Of a stretch of 37,846 bases of DNA, positions 1 to 7,584 are shown in pieces. This DNA comes from JAYZAP01 sp964645285 (lineage in GTDB: Bacteria > Pseudomonadota > Alphaproteobacteria > JAAXGF01): positions 1-37,846 of the forward strand of contig CAZYDR010000025.1 in NCBI GenBank assembly GCA_964645285.1, given 5' to 3'. Both the position numbers and the translations under genes were made by a program. Each line of letters starts with the position of its first letter. The stretch's first letter is position 1. Below the pieces are notes generated by a model. That model did no database searches. It was given only the letters and a program-made list of their open reading frames with translations, and was not told the origin of the DNA.

Positions 1-1
1 G

Positions 2-637
2 GTGCCGCGCGGCGAGATCGACAAGCTGGTGGCCGGCCTTGAGGCCCACCCGGACGTCGCCATCCTGTCCGACGAAATTTACAGCCGCATGGTCTACGAC
101 AACCTGAAACACGTCAGCCTGCTCAACTACCCGTCGATCCAGGACCGGCTGATCCTGCTCGACGGCTGGTCGAAAACCTACGCCATGACAGGCTGGCGCA
201 TCGGCTACGCGGTGTGGCCCGAAACCCTGGTCGAGGCCGCCACACGCCTGTGCATCAACGACCATTCCTGCGTCAACGCGGCGACCCAGGTAGCCGCCAT
301 CGAGGCCATGACCGGCCCCCAGGACTCGGTCGCCGCCATGGTCGCCGCCTTCGACGAGCGCCGCGAGATCATGCGCACCGAACTCAACGCCATCCCCGGC
401 TTCCGCTGCGCCCGGCCGCTGGGCGCCTTCTACGCCTTCCCGAATATCGAAGGCACCGGCATGGACGCCCGTACCCTCCAGGACAAGCTACTCACCGAGG
501 CCGGCGTGGCCACCGTCGCCGGCACCAGCTTCGGCGCCTACGGTGAAGGCTACCTGCGGTTTTCCTACGCCAGTTCCATCGCCAACATCCGCGACGCGGC
601 TGGGCGCATTCACGACTGCCTGTCCGGCACAGGGTGA
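2..637 (+). CDS. PLP-dependent aminotransferase, class I/II (3' part only)
   Basis: C-terminal about 211 residues of a fold-type I aminotransferase; the N-terminus lies outside the window, so position 2 is not a real start. The stretch SDEIYSRMVYD carries the Asp/Tyr pair that contacts the pyridoxal phosphate ring. GWSKTYAMTGWRIGY contains the Schiff-base lysine and the following TGWRIGY typical of the aspartate aminotransferase branch. An arginine in YLRFSYA near the C-terminus is the usual binder of the substrate alpha-carboxylate. The family transfers amino groups between amino acids and 2-oxo acids in the cytoplasm; the exact substrate cannot be read from this fragment. It ends 4 bases before the convergent DUF1203 gene. 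Confidence 0.9.
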   Translation: MPRGEIDKLVAGLEAHPDVAILSDEIYSRMVYDNLKHVSLLNYPSIQDRLILLDGWSKTYAMTGWRIGYAVWPETLVEAATRLCINDHSCVNAATQVAAIEAMTGPQDSVAAMVAAFDERREIMRTELNAIPGFRCARPLGAFYAFPNIEGTGMDARTLQDKLLTEAGVATVAGTSFGAYGEGYLRFSYASSIANIRDAAGRIHDCLSGTG

Positions 638-641
638 CAGC

Positions 642-1115
642 CTAGGTCCGGTCGATCCGGCAGGTGTAGCAGTTGTATGACGCCGAACGCAGGTGAATGT
701 AGGCGATTTCCGGCCGCTCGAACATTTTCGCCGCTGTTTCCGCCACATCTTCGCTGGCGATGACCTGCCCGCTACCGTAGACGATCCGGTCGTCGTTACC
801 GTAGCCCCGAATCAGAAGCGTATCCCGGTCCGCGATGACTGGGAGAACGCCAGCCGCCCCGTCATAGCGCCCGCAAGCCTCCGCGTGGAGGAAGATCGGC
901 CCGACCTCGGCATAGGGTTGTAAGGCGGGAAACGGACGATAGGCGATGATCAGGAAGGGCTCGCCTTGCGGGATGTCCATCAGGCAATGGCGACAGGGAT
1001 TGCCGTGTCCGTCCGAGATATGCCGCTCCGGCGGCTGGCCGTTGGCGTCATCCATGCCGGTTTGGAAGTTCTCGGCGGTCGCGGTCAACAGTGCCTGGAA
1101 TTGAAGACTGGTCAT
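642..1115 (-). CDS. DUF1203 family protein
   Basis: A 157-residue protein matching the DUF1203 pattern: a CRHCL motif near residue 42, then GEPFLIIAYRPF, then GPIFLHAEAC, and a C-terminal half with YGNDDRIVYG and a late CYTC pair. The cysteine pairs and conserved His suggest a metal or redox site, but no activity is established for the family. The ATG at 1115 is preferred over the overlapping GTG at 1118; the ribosome site is a modest AGGGA. It converges on the aminotransferase and is divergent from glnB, so the 295-base gap upstream holds the control regions of both. Confidence 0.85.
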   Translation of the reverse strand: MTSLQFQALLTATAENFQTGMDDANGQPPERHISDGHGNPCRHCLMDIPQGEPFLIIAYRPFPALQPYAEVGPIFLHAEACGRYDGAAGVLPVIADRDTLLIRGYGNDDRIVYGSGQVIASEDVAETAAKMFERPEIAYIHLRSASYNCYTCRIDRT

Positions 1116-1313
1116 CACGTCTGTCCCTGGTTGCGGCGTTCAAGCCGGCGCAGTCGGACAGAAAGGGGCGGCCGGCTCTATCCAGTTCTTGCTGCCAAAC
1201 TGGAAACTTCTGGCGTCGAGTTCATTGCCTAAAATTTGTGCAGTTCGCTTGAAATATAGGCACAGCATTGATACGAAATCTCATATTATTTCATGTTTAC
1301 AATGCATTATGAC

Positions 1314-1330
1314 TTGGCACGGGACGTGCA
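1314..1330 (+). promoter_or_regulatory. Sigma-54 (RpoN) promoter of glnBA
   Basis: TTGGCACGGGACGTGCA matches the RpoN consensus TGGCACG-N4-TTGC, with the invariant GG at 1316-1317 and GC at 1328-1329 and the required 12-base GG-to-GC step. Transcription would begin near 1341, about 70 bases before glnB. Nitrogen-controlled sigma-54 promoters in front of glnB-glnA are known from rhizobia and Azospirillum. I did not find a convincing paired NtrC site upstream. The remainder of 1119-1410 is AT-richer than its surroundings and shows no gene. Confidence 0.8.
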
Positions 1331-1410
1331 GTGTACAGGTGTGAGCGCTAGGAGCCGCCCGCGACCCCAACCGGGGGATCGTGGGTTTGAGTTGTTGCAA
1401 TGGGGATGTC

Positions 1411-1749
1411 ATGAAGAAAATCGAAGCGATCATCAAACCGTTCAAACTCGACGAAGTGAAGGAGGCCCTGCACGAGGTCGGGCTTCAGGGCATCACTGTT
1501 ATGGAAGCCAAGGGCTTCGGCCGCCAGAAGGGTCACACGGAGCTTTACCGGGGCGCTGAATACGTCGTCGATTTCCTGCCCAAGGTGAAGATCGAGGTGG
1601 TGCTGGAAGACAGCCTGGTCGAGCGCGCCGTCGAGGCCATCATGCAGGTCGCCGCCACCGGGCGCATCGGCGACGGCAAGATTTTCGTTTCCACCATCGA
1701 TGAAGTCATCCGCATCCGCACCGGCGAAACCGGTCCCGACGCCATTTAG
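1411..1749 (+). CDS. glnB: Nitrogen regulatory protein P-II
   Basis: This 112-residue trimeric signal protein senses 2-oxoglutarate and ATP/ADP and relays nitrogen status to the NtrB/NtrC system and to the adenylyltransferase acting on glutamine synthetase. It begins MKKIEAIIKPFKLDEVKEAL and has the full family length. Tyr51 in the T-loop (RGAEYVVDF) is the uridylylation site, and the B-loop ATGRIGDGKIF binds nucleotide. The longer frame opening at 1381 is rejected because the family start MKKIEAI falls at 1411. The gene lies behind the sigma-54 promoter and 39 bases before glnA, forming the classic alphaproteobacterial glnBA operon. It ends in TAG, showing that this codon is a normal stop here. 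Confidence 0.97.
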   Translation: MKKIEAIIKPFKLDEVKEALHEVGLQGITVMEAKGFGRQKGHTELYRGAEYVVDFLPKVKIEVVLEDSLVERAVEAIMQVAATGRIGDGKIFVSTIDEVIRIRTGETGPDAI

Positions 1750-1788
1750 ATCAACCTGCCAACAGTCCAATAGAAGGAACTACCAGCT

Positions 1789-3198
1789 ATGTCCGATGCC
1801 GCATCCGTACTCAAAATGATCAAGGACGAAGACGTCAAATACGTCGATTTCCGCTTCACCGACCCGCGCGGCAAGTGGCAGCACATCGCCCAGGCGGTCA
1901 AGACCGTCGACGAGGCGATGTTCGAGGAAGGCATCATGTTCGATGGCTCGTCGATTGCTGGCTGGAAGGACATCCACGAGTCCGACATGACCCTGATGCC
2001 CGATCCGGCAAGCGCGGTGATGGACCCGTTCGCGGCCCAGAACTCGTTGATCGTATTCTGCGACGTGGTCGAGCCCTCGACCGGCGAGGCTTATTCCCGC
2101 GACCCCCGTTCGGTGCTCCAGCGCGCCGACGCCTACCTCAACTATACCGGCATCGGCGACACCGCGTACTTCGGGCCCGAGCTTGAGTTCTTCGTGTTCG
2201 ACGACGTGCGTTTCGAGGTTTCCATGAACAACACTTTCTATTCGATCAACTCCGAGGAAGGCCCCTACGCGACCAGCAAGGAGTTCATCGAGGGCAACCA
2301 CGGCCACCGGCCGCCGATCAAGGGCGGCTACTTCCCGGTGCCGCCGGTCGACTCCCTGTCGGACATGCGGGCCGAAATGCTCACGGTCATGGACGAGATG
2401 GGCCTCGACATCGAGAAGCATCACCACGAGGTGGCGCCGGCCCAGAACGAGCTGGGCATCGCCTTCGGCACCATGGCCAAGACCGCCGACGCGGTGCAGA
2501 TCTATAAATACGTGGTCCACAACGTCGCCCATTCCTACGGCAAGACGGCGACCTTCATGCCCAAGCCCGTGGTCGACGATAACGGTTCCGGCATGCATAT
2601 CCACCAGTCGATCTGGAAGGGCGGCGAGCCGACCTTTGCCGGCGGCGGCTATGCGGATTTGTCCGAGACCGCGTTCTACTATATCGGCGGCATTATCAAG
2701 CACGCCCGGGCGCTGAACGCCTTCTCGAACCCCGCGACCAACAGCTACAAGCGGCTGATCCCGGGCTTCGAGGCGCCGGTGCTACTGGCCTATTCGGCCC
2801 GCAACCGCTCAGCGTCATGCCGCATTCCCCACGCCTCAAGCCCCAAGGGCAAGCGCGTCGAGATTCGCTTCCCGGACCCGGTGTGTAACCCGTACCTGAC
2901 CTTCGCCGCCATGCTCATGGCCGGCCTCGACGGCATCGAGAATAAGATCCATCCGGGCGATCCCATGGACAAGAACCTCTACGACCTGCCGCCCGAGGAG
3001 CTCAAGGACGTGCCGACAGTGTGCTCGAGCCTGCGCCAGGCCTGCAACGCTCTCGATACGGACCGCGACTTCCTCAAGAAGGGCGACGTCTTCACCGACG
3101 ACCTGATCGACGGCTACATCGACCTCAAGCTTGAAGAGGTCAAGGCGGTCGAAACGGTGCCCCACCCGGCGGAGTTCCAGCTCTACTACAGCTGCTAA
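1789..3198 (+). CDS. glnA: Glutamine synthetase, type I
   Basis: A 469-residue dodecameric enzyme that joins ammonia to glutamate at the cost of ATP. The N-terminal beta-grasp domain is residues 1-105, with the FDGSSI segment near 51 that contributes to the neighbouring subunit's active site. Metal-binding glutamates lie in FGPELEFFVFD (about 128-138), ammonia and glutamate contacts in NGSGMHIHQS (265-274) and NPATNSYKRLIPG (314-326), and ATP contacts near 339-360. Tyr398 in KNLYDLPPEE is the adenylylation site, so this is the GSI-beta type controlled by GlnE and P-II. It follows glnB by 39 bases behind an AGAAGGAA ribosome site, and a perfect palindromic terminator follows it. Confidence 0.98.
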   Translation: MSDAASVLKMIKDEDVKYVDFRFTDPRGKWQHIAQAVKTVDEAMFEEGIMFDGSSIAGWKDIHESDMTLMPDPASAVMDPFAAQNSLIVFCDVVEPSTGEAYSRDPRSVLQRADAYLNYTGIGDTAYFGPELEFFVFDDVRFEVSMNNTFYSINSEEGPYATSKEFIEGNHGHRPPIKGGYFPVPPVDSLSDMRAEMLTVMDEMGLDIEKHHHEVAPAQNELGIAFGTMAKTADAVQIYKYVVHNVAHSYGKTATFMPKPVVDDNGSGMHIHQSIWKGGEPTFAGGGYADLSETAFYYIGGIIKHARALNAFSNPATNSYKRLIPGFEAPVLLAYSARNRSASCRIPHASSPKGKRVEIRFPDPVCNPYLTFAAMLMAGLDGIENKIHPGDPMDKNLYDLPPEELKDVPTVCSSLRQACNALDTDRDFLKKGDVFTDDLIDGYIDLKLEEVKAVETVPHPAEFQLYYSC

Positions 3199-3220
3199 CC
3201 GCAGCCTATCGCGAGACCTC

Positions 3221-3257
3221 GACAGCCCGGCCAATTGGCCGGGCTGTCTTGCTTTCC
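3221..3257 (+). terminator. Rho-independent terminator of glnBA
   Basis: The bases 3221-3248 form a perfect 28-base palindrome (GACAGCCCGGCC and its exact complement around AATT) starting 22 bases after the glnA stop. The following TTGCTTTCC is only moderately T-rich, but the long GC stem is convincing. Confidence 0.85.
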
Positions 3258-3317
3258 ATCGCTTCCGAATAGGTGTACGGATGGCGTAATAATGCCGGGG
3301 CATTGAGGGTGAGGATC

Positions 3318-4205
3318 ATGTTGACCCAGGAGCAGATCGAGCGTTACCGCGAGGATGGTTTCATCCTGGTCGAGAATGTTTTCGACAGCGAGACCATCGC
3401 CGGCCTGCGCCGGGCCACGGATCAACTGGTCGAGCGCTCGCGCACCATCGCCGCCAACGACGATATCTTCGACCTCGATCCGAGCCACACGGCGGCAGAC
3501 CCCAGGGTGCGCCGGATCAAGAACCCGACGTCCCACCATGACGCTTACGATGCCGCTATGCGGACGCCGCGGCTGCTCGATTTGATTGCGGCACTGCTCG
3601 GCCCGGATCTGCGTTTCGATCATTCCAAGCTCAACTTCAAGCCGCCCAGCGGCGGCGCGGCGGTGGAGTGGCACCAGGACTGGGCGTTCTATCCCCATAC
3701 CAACGACGGCATTCTGGCGGTTGGCGTCATGCTCGACGACTGCACCGTCGACAACGGCCCGCTGCTGGCGGTGCCCGGCAGTCACAAGGGGCCGGTGTGG
3801 GATCACCATGCGGATGGCCACTTCTGCGGCGCGCTCAACCCGGCGGAAACCGACCTGGACTACAGCTCAGCCCAGGCGCTGACGGGGCCGGCCGGGTCGG
3901 TCACCATCCATCACGTGCGCACGGTCCACGGCTCGACCGAAAACCGGTCGGACAGCCTGCGCCGGCTGCTGTTGTTCTCCTACGCCGCCACCGACGCCTG
4001 GCCGCTCATGGGTTCCCACGACCACCGGGACAACAGCCTTGCCGGTTTCGATGACAAGATTCTGCGGGGCAAGCCGACCCTGACGCCCCGGCTCGAAGCG
4101 GTGCCGGTGCGCGTGCCCCTGCCCCGCCCGGTCAGGGAGGGCTCGATCTATGAGAACCAGATGCCCGTGGAAGGCCGCTCTTTCGGCAAGGTCGCGGCGT
4201 CCTGA
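3318..4205 (+). CDS. PhyH family Fe(II)/2-oxoglutarate dioxygenase
   Basis: A 295-residue cytoplasmic protein of the phytanoyl-CoA dioxygenase family, which uses Fe(II), oxygen and 2-oxoglutarate to hydroxylate small substrates. The iron triad is visible as His/Asp in VEWHQDWAFYPH (about residues 114-125) and His in VRTVHGS (about 205), followed by the Arg in RRLLLFSY that binds 2-oxoglutarate. NGPLLAVPGSHKGP is the usual family segment between them. The ATG at 3318, behind GAGGGTGAGGATC, is favoured over the frame opening at 3273 because MLTQEQIERYREDGF is a standard family start. Substrate unknown. Ectoine hydroxylase belongs to this superfamily, but its WHSDFETWH-type signature is absent here. 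A terminator follows, so the gene appears to be monocistronic. Confidence 0.9.
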   Translation: MLTQEQIERYREDGFILVENVFDSETIAGLRRATDQLVERSRTIAANDDIFDLDPSHTAADPRVRRIKNPTSHHDAYDAAMRTPRLLDLIAALLGPDLRFDHSKLNFKPPSGGAAVEWHQDWAFYPHTNDGILAVGVMLDDCTVDNGPLLAVPGSHKGPVWDHHADGHFCGALNPAETDLDYSSAQALTGPAGSVTIHHVRTVHGSTENRSDSLRRLLLFSYAATDAWPLMGSHDHRDNSLAGFDDKILRGKPTLTPRLEAVPVRVPLPRPVREGSIYENQMPVEGRSFGKVAAS

Positions 4206-4288
4206 ACACCCCAAAAAGACTTCGGTTGACCGAATTGAGAGGCCATAACGCAGCATAAGGAGCGGCGTCACGCGAAACCTGCAGAATT

Positions 4289-4320
4289 GGGCCTGGCAAT
4301 AACGCCAGACCCTATTTTTT
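4289..4320 (+). terminator. Rho-independent terminator after the PhyH gene
   Basis: GGG-C-CTGGC, a six-base AATAAC loop, then GCCAG-A-CCC form a stem with one mismatch, directly followed by TATTTTTT. This is a textbook intrinsic terminator about 85 bases after the PhyH stop. A smaller TTCGG/CCGAA hairpin lies at 4222-4235. Confidence 0.85.
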
Positions 4321-4326
4321 GGAATT

Positions 4327-4971
4327 CTGGTAAAGTTTTTTAATCAATACAAGCGCTTACTTCGCAATTCATTCCTGCCCGTGGTGTTCGCCGCCGTCCT
4401 CGGCGCCAGCCAAACCGCATCGGCAACCTCCGACGACGCCGCGCGCCTGGTGCATCAACTCGGCAATCAGACCATCGCCACCCTGCAGACACCAGGACTG
4501 ACCGCCGAACAGCGCGAAACCCAATTCCGTCACCTGTTGACCTAGGGTTTCGACCTCGCCTTCATCGGCCGCTTCGCCCTCGGCAAATACTGGCGCATGG
4601 CGACCCCCGAACAGCAGTCCGCCTATCTCAATCTGTTTGGCGAATACCTGGTGCAAACCTACGCCACCCGCCTAGGCGGCTACAGCGACGGCGCCATGAC
4701 CGTGATCGGCGCCCGTCAGGCCGGCGACAAGGATGTGGTGGTGCGCACCCAGATCGGCGCCACCGGCGGCCAGGTCATGGTCGCCGATGGGCGGGTGCGG
4801 GCAAGCGCCAAAGGCTACCGCATCATCGACGTTATGATCGAAGGCATCAGCCTGGCCATGACCCACCGCTCGGAATTCGCCGAGGTGATCCAACACTACG
4901 GCATCGAGGGCCTGCTGGCGACGCTCCGCGACCACACCGCCAAGACCCAAACGACGGCGGCGCTGTATTAG
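4327..4971 (+). pseudogene. MlaC/Ttg2D-like phospholipid-binding protein, broken by an amber stop
   Basis: Reading one frame from 4327 gives a signal-peptide-like start (VKFFNQYKRLL, then a hydrophobic run ending ASQTASA) and an MlaC-type body: RLVHQLGNQTIATL, FRHLLT, a TAG at 4543-4545, then GFDLAFIGRFALGKYW, EYLVQTYATRLGGYSD and a normal end. MlaC proteins shuttle phospholipids across the periplasm, and the motif around the stop is normally continuous. No ATG starts the frame; a CTG at 4327 sits where a start would be expected. The gene therefore has two lesions. The 124-residue frame opening at 4597 is the surviving 3' part and would lack the signal peptide. No mla transporter genes are adjacent. 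A sequencing error could explain the TAG but not easily both defects. Confidence 0.8.
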
Positions 4972-4985
4972 GCGTAACGCTACAC

Positions 4986-5036
4986 CACCCTCATGCTGAG
5001 CCTGTCGAAGCATTGCTGCGACAGGTTATCTCTCAG
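4986..5036. repeat. Dispersed inverted repeat, degenerate copy
   Basis: Contains ACCCTCATGCTGAGCCTGTC and continues GAAGCA, the same left arm as the copy at 8535-8586. CCTGTCG (5001-5007) pairs with CGACAGG (5019-5025) around an 11-base loop, but the outer right arm has decayed. It sits just beyond the 3' end of the minus-strand M24 gene, where it could act as an RNA stabiliser or weak terminator. Confidence 0.7.
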
Positions 5037-5042
5037 GAAAAC

Positions 5043-6293
5043 TCATCCCACAGCGATCAGTTCGCGCGGCGTCTTCGACAAAATCTTGGTGCCGTCCTTG
5101 CCGTAGATCAGGGTATCGATCAGGGCAGTGTTGAACAGGCTCTCGAAGTTGGTGACCATGTTCTCCTCGAACACCCGGTCGAGGTATTTGTCGTCGCCCA
5201 GGTGGAAGTAAAAATCACCAACCCAGTCGGGCGGGAAGCTGAGGCCGAGTTCATAGCCCAGGGCCCAGCCCTCGGTCTCAGTCCAGATGTCGACTTCTTC
5301 GTAATAGCGCCGCAGCCGGGTATTGACCTCGCGCACGGTCATGCCGGCTTTGATCTCGCTGGCGATGACGTCGAACACGCCCGCCGCCAGCTTGTATTGC
5401 TCGACCATCGCCGCCGGAGGATTGTCGCCCACGTAGTAGCCGCGCAATGAGTTGGCATGGTAGCGGTTGTAGACGCCGCAGAGGTCGGGGATCAGCAACT
5501 CGCCGGCTTCGATGACCTTGCGTCCGGCCAGGGCGTGGCCGTTGGAGTAGGGCTTGCCGTCGACCACCGGGCAGCTATTGAAGATCGGGATCAGCGCCGG
5601 GAACTCGCCGCCGGCCGCCATCATCGCCGCCATGACCTGGCCGAACAGGTCGAGCTCGGTGATGCCTGGCCGGAGGTTTTCCCGAATAACCTGGTGGCCG
5701 ATATCGCAAATCTCCATGGCTTTTTCCACATAGGCCAGTTCCTGTTCCGACTTGACCCGGCGGGCGCGGCGCACCACGGCGCTGGCGTCGACCACCTGGC
5801 CGCCATGGGATAGGAACCCGCCTTCGAACATGGTGCTGATGGCCCGGTTCGGCACGTAACTCCAGAATTCCATGCCGACAGTGCCTCCGAGCCAGCCTTC
5901 GCGGGCCAGCTCATCCATGATGAAACGCAGGTTGGGTTCGGCCTCGCGGTCGGGCAGCCATCGGTTATCCTCGCTGATGGATGTCCGCGCCACCACGGGC
6001 TGCTCGGTCGGATTGTCGAAGTAAATGAAGCGCTCGTCATGAGCCCAGATCGCCGTGCCGTAGCATTGGGGATAGCGCATTGGCGCGTTGCCCTTGTACC
6101 AGCTGGCGGCAAAGCCGTGGAGCCAGCACACCGCGTCGGGCGTCGTGACCCACAGCAGATCAATGCCCTCTTCAAGCATGGCGGCGCGCACCTTGGCAAT
6201 ACGGCCGAGGTACTCCTCGCGGCTGAAAGGCAGATTCTGCTCGCCGAAAGCGGCGGCGTCAAAGGGGCCGGTGGTCAGGCCGATATTGGTCAT
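5043..6293 (-). CDS. M24 family protein, ectoine hydrolase (DoeA/EutD)-like, copy 1
   Basis: A 416-residue pita-bread-fold protein with a creatinase-type N-terminal domain (about 20-170, starting LPFSREEYLGRIAKVRAAML) and an M24 catalytic domain (about 180-410). The five M24 peptidase metal ligands are mostly gone: Asp270 remains, but the others read Asn281, Tyr347, Glu384 and Ile392, so a dinuclear metal aminopeptidase is unlikely. The segments GGEFPALIPIF, NRYHANSLR and GYELGLSFPPDW closely resemble metal-free ectoine hydrolases, which open the ectoine ring, as I remember them. Creatinase is the other metal-free relative; His253 and Glu384 would match its catalytic His and Glu, but position 283 is Leu here. 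Last gene of the minus-strand set 9521-5043, 27 bases after its paralogue. Confidence 0.85.
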   Translation of the reverse strand: MTNIGLTTGPFDAAAFGEQNLPFSREEYLGRIAKVRAAMLEEGIDLLWVTTPDAVCWLHGFAASWYKGNAPMRYPQCYGTAIWAHDERFIYFDNPTEQPVVARTSISEDNRWLPDREAEPNLRFIMDELAREGWLGGTVGMEFWSYVPNRAISTMFEGGFLSHGGQVVDASAVVRRARRVKSEQELAYVEKAMEICDIGHQVIRENLRPGITELDLFGQVMAAMMAAGGEFPALIPIFNSCPVVDGKPYSNGHALAGRKVIEAGELLIPDLCGVYNRYHANSLRGYYVGDNPPAAMVEQYKLAAGVFDVIASEIKAGMTVREVNTRLRRYYEEVDIWTETEGWALGYELGLSFPPDWVGDFYFHLGDDKYLDRVFEENMVTNFESLFNTALIDTLIYGKDGTKILSKTPRELIAVG

Positions 6294-6320
6294 GATGGTC
6301 TCCTCGTGGAATTTTAGGCG

Positions 6321-7571
6321 TTAGCCAATGGCGATCAATTCAAGCGGGATTTTCGACAGCAGTCGCGTGCCGTCCTTGCCGTAAACCAGAGTGTCGATCA
6401 GGGCAGTGTTGAACAGGCTTTCGAAGTTGGTCACCATGTTCTCTTCGAACACCCGGTCGAGATACTTGTCGTCACCCAGATGAAAGTAGAAATCGCCGAC
6501 CCAATCCGGCGGGAAGCTGAGTCCCAACTCGTAGCCGAGCGCCCAGCCTTCGCTTTCGGTCCAGATACCGACATCATCGTAGTAGCGCCGCAGCCGCGTG
6601 TTGACCTCGCGCACGGTCATGCCGGCCTTGACCTCGCTGGCGATGACGTCGAACACCCCGGCCGCTAGCTTATAGCGCTCGACCAGATTCGCTGGCGGCT
6701 TGTCGCCGACGAAATAGCCCCGCTCGGCGTTGGCATGGTAGCGGTTGAAAACACCACAGAGATCGGTGGTCAGCAACTCGCCCGCCTCGATCACCTTGCG
6801 TCCGGCAAAGGTATGGCCGGTATTCTGTGGCTCACCATCGATCACCGGCGCGGCGTTGAAAATCGGAATCTGCGCCGGGAACTCGCCGCCGGCTTCCATC
6901 ATTGCCGCCGTTACCTTGCCGAACAGATCAATCTCGGTGATGCCCGGCCGGAGGTGCTGCAAAATCGCCTGGTGGTCGATATCGCACATCGCCATGGCCT
7001 TTTCCACATAGACCAGTTCCTGGGACGACTTCACCCTCCGGGCGCGGCGCACCATGGCGCTGGCGTCGACCACCGTGCCACCATGAGACAGAAAGCCGCC
7101 CTTGAACATGGTGCTGATGACCTGGTTGGGCACGTAGCTCCAGAACTCCATGCCGACGGTGCCGCCGAGCCAACCCTCGCGGGTCAGTTCATCCATGACG
7201 AAGCGCAGATTGGGTTCGGCCTCGCGGTCGGGTAGCCAGCGGTTGTCCTCGCTGATCGAGGTCCGCGCCACCACCGGCTCCTCGGTCGGATTGTCGAAGT
7301 AGATGAAGCGCTCGTCATGGGCCCAGATCGCCGTGCCGTAGCATTGGGGATAGCGCATGGGCGAGTTGCCCTTGTACCAGCTTGACGCGAAGCCATGGAG
7401 CCAGCACACCGCCTCGGGGGTGGTGATCCACAGCAGGTCGATGCCTTCTTCGAGCATGGCGGCGCGCAGCTTGGCGATGCGGCCGAGATATTCCTCGCGG
7501 CTGAACGGCAGCGTGATTTCACCGAAGGCGGCAGCGTCGAATGATCCGGTGGTCAGGCCAACGCCGGTCAT
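6321..7571 (-). CDS. M24 family protein, ectoine hydrolase (DoeA/EutD)-like, copy 2
   Basis: A 416-residue paralogue of the downstream gene, with exactly the same length and most residues identical, so the pair arose by tandem duplication. It shows the same loss of peptidase metal ligands (Asp270 kept; Asn281, Tyr347, Ile392 in place of the others; Glu384 kept) and the same EutD-like segments GGEFPAQIPIF and GYELGLSFPPDW. A key difference is NRYHANAER: residue 283 is Glu, aligning with a catalytic glutamate of creatinase, whereas copy 1 has Leu. The two may have different substrates or form a heteromer. The likely reaction is hydrolysis of a C-N bond in a cyclic or guanidino-type compound. 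Thirteen bases separate its start from the upstream deacetylase stop, indicating one transcript. Confidence 0.85.
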   Translation of the reverse strand: MTGVGLTTGSFDAAAFGEITLPFSREEYLGRIAKLRAAMLEEGIDLLWITTPEAVCWLHGFASSWYKGNSPMRYPQCYGTAIWAHDERFIYFDNPTEEPVVARTSISEDNRWLPDREAEPNLRFVMDELTREGWLGGTVGMEFWSYVPNQVISTMFKGGFLSHGGTVVDASAMVRRARRVKSSQELVYVEKAMAMCDIDHQAILQHLRPGITEIDLFGKVTAAMMEAGGEFPAQIPIFNAAPVIDGEPQNTGHTFAGRKVIEAGELLTTDLCGVFNRYHANAERGYFVGDKPPANLVERYKLAAGVFDVIASEVKAGMTVREVNTRLRRYYDDVGIWTESEGWALGYELGLSFPPDWVGDFYFHLGDDKYLDRVFEENMVTNFESLFNTALIDTLVYGKDGTRLLSKIPLELIAIG

Positions 7572-7584
7572 GGCTTACTCTCCC

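Noticed and set aside
1780..2703. 307-residue minus-strand frame inside glnA
   Set aside because: Complement shadow of a highly conserved gene in GC-rich DNA; composition is His/Asp/Val-rich and not protein-like.
3318..4205. Ectoine hydroxylase (EctD) identity for the PhyH protein
   Set aside because: The WHSDFETWH-type EctD signature is missing; only the general PhyH triad is present. The same applies to the protein at 12493-13317.
4543..4545. TAG recoding (pyrrolysine or amber suppression) in the mlaC-like gene
   Set aside because: TAG is used as an ordinary stop in glnB, lrp, xdhL and the same gene; a pseudogene is simpler.
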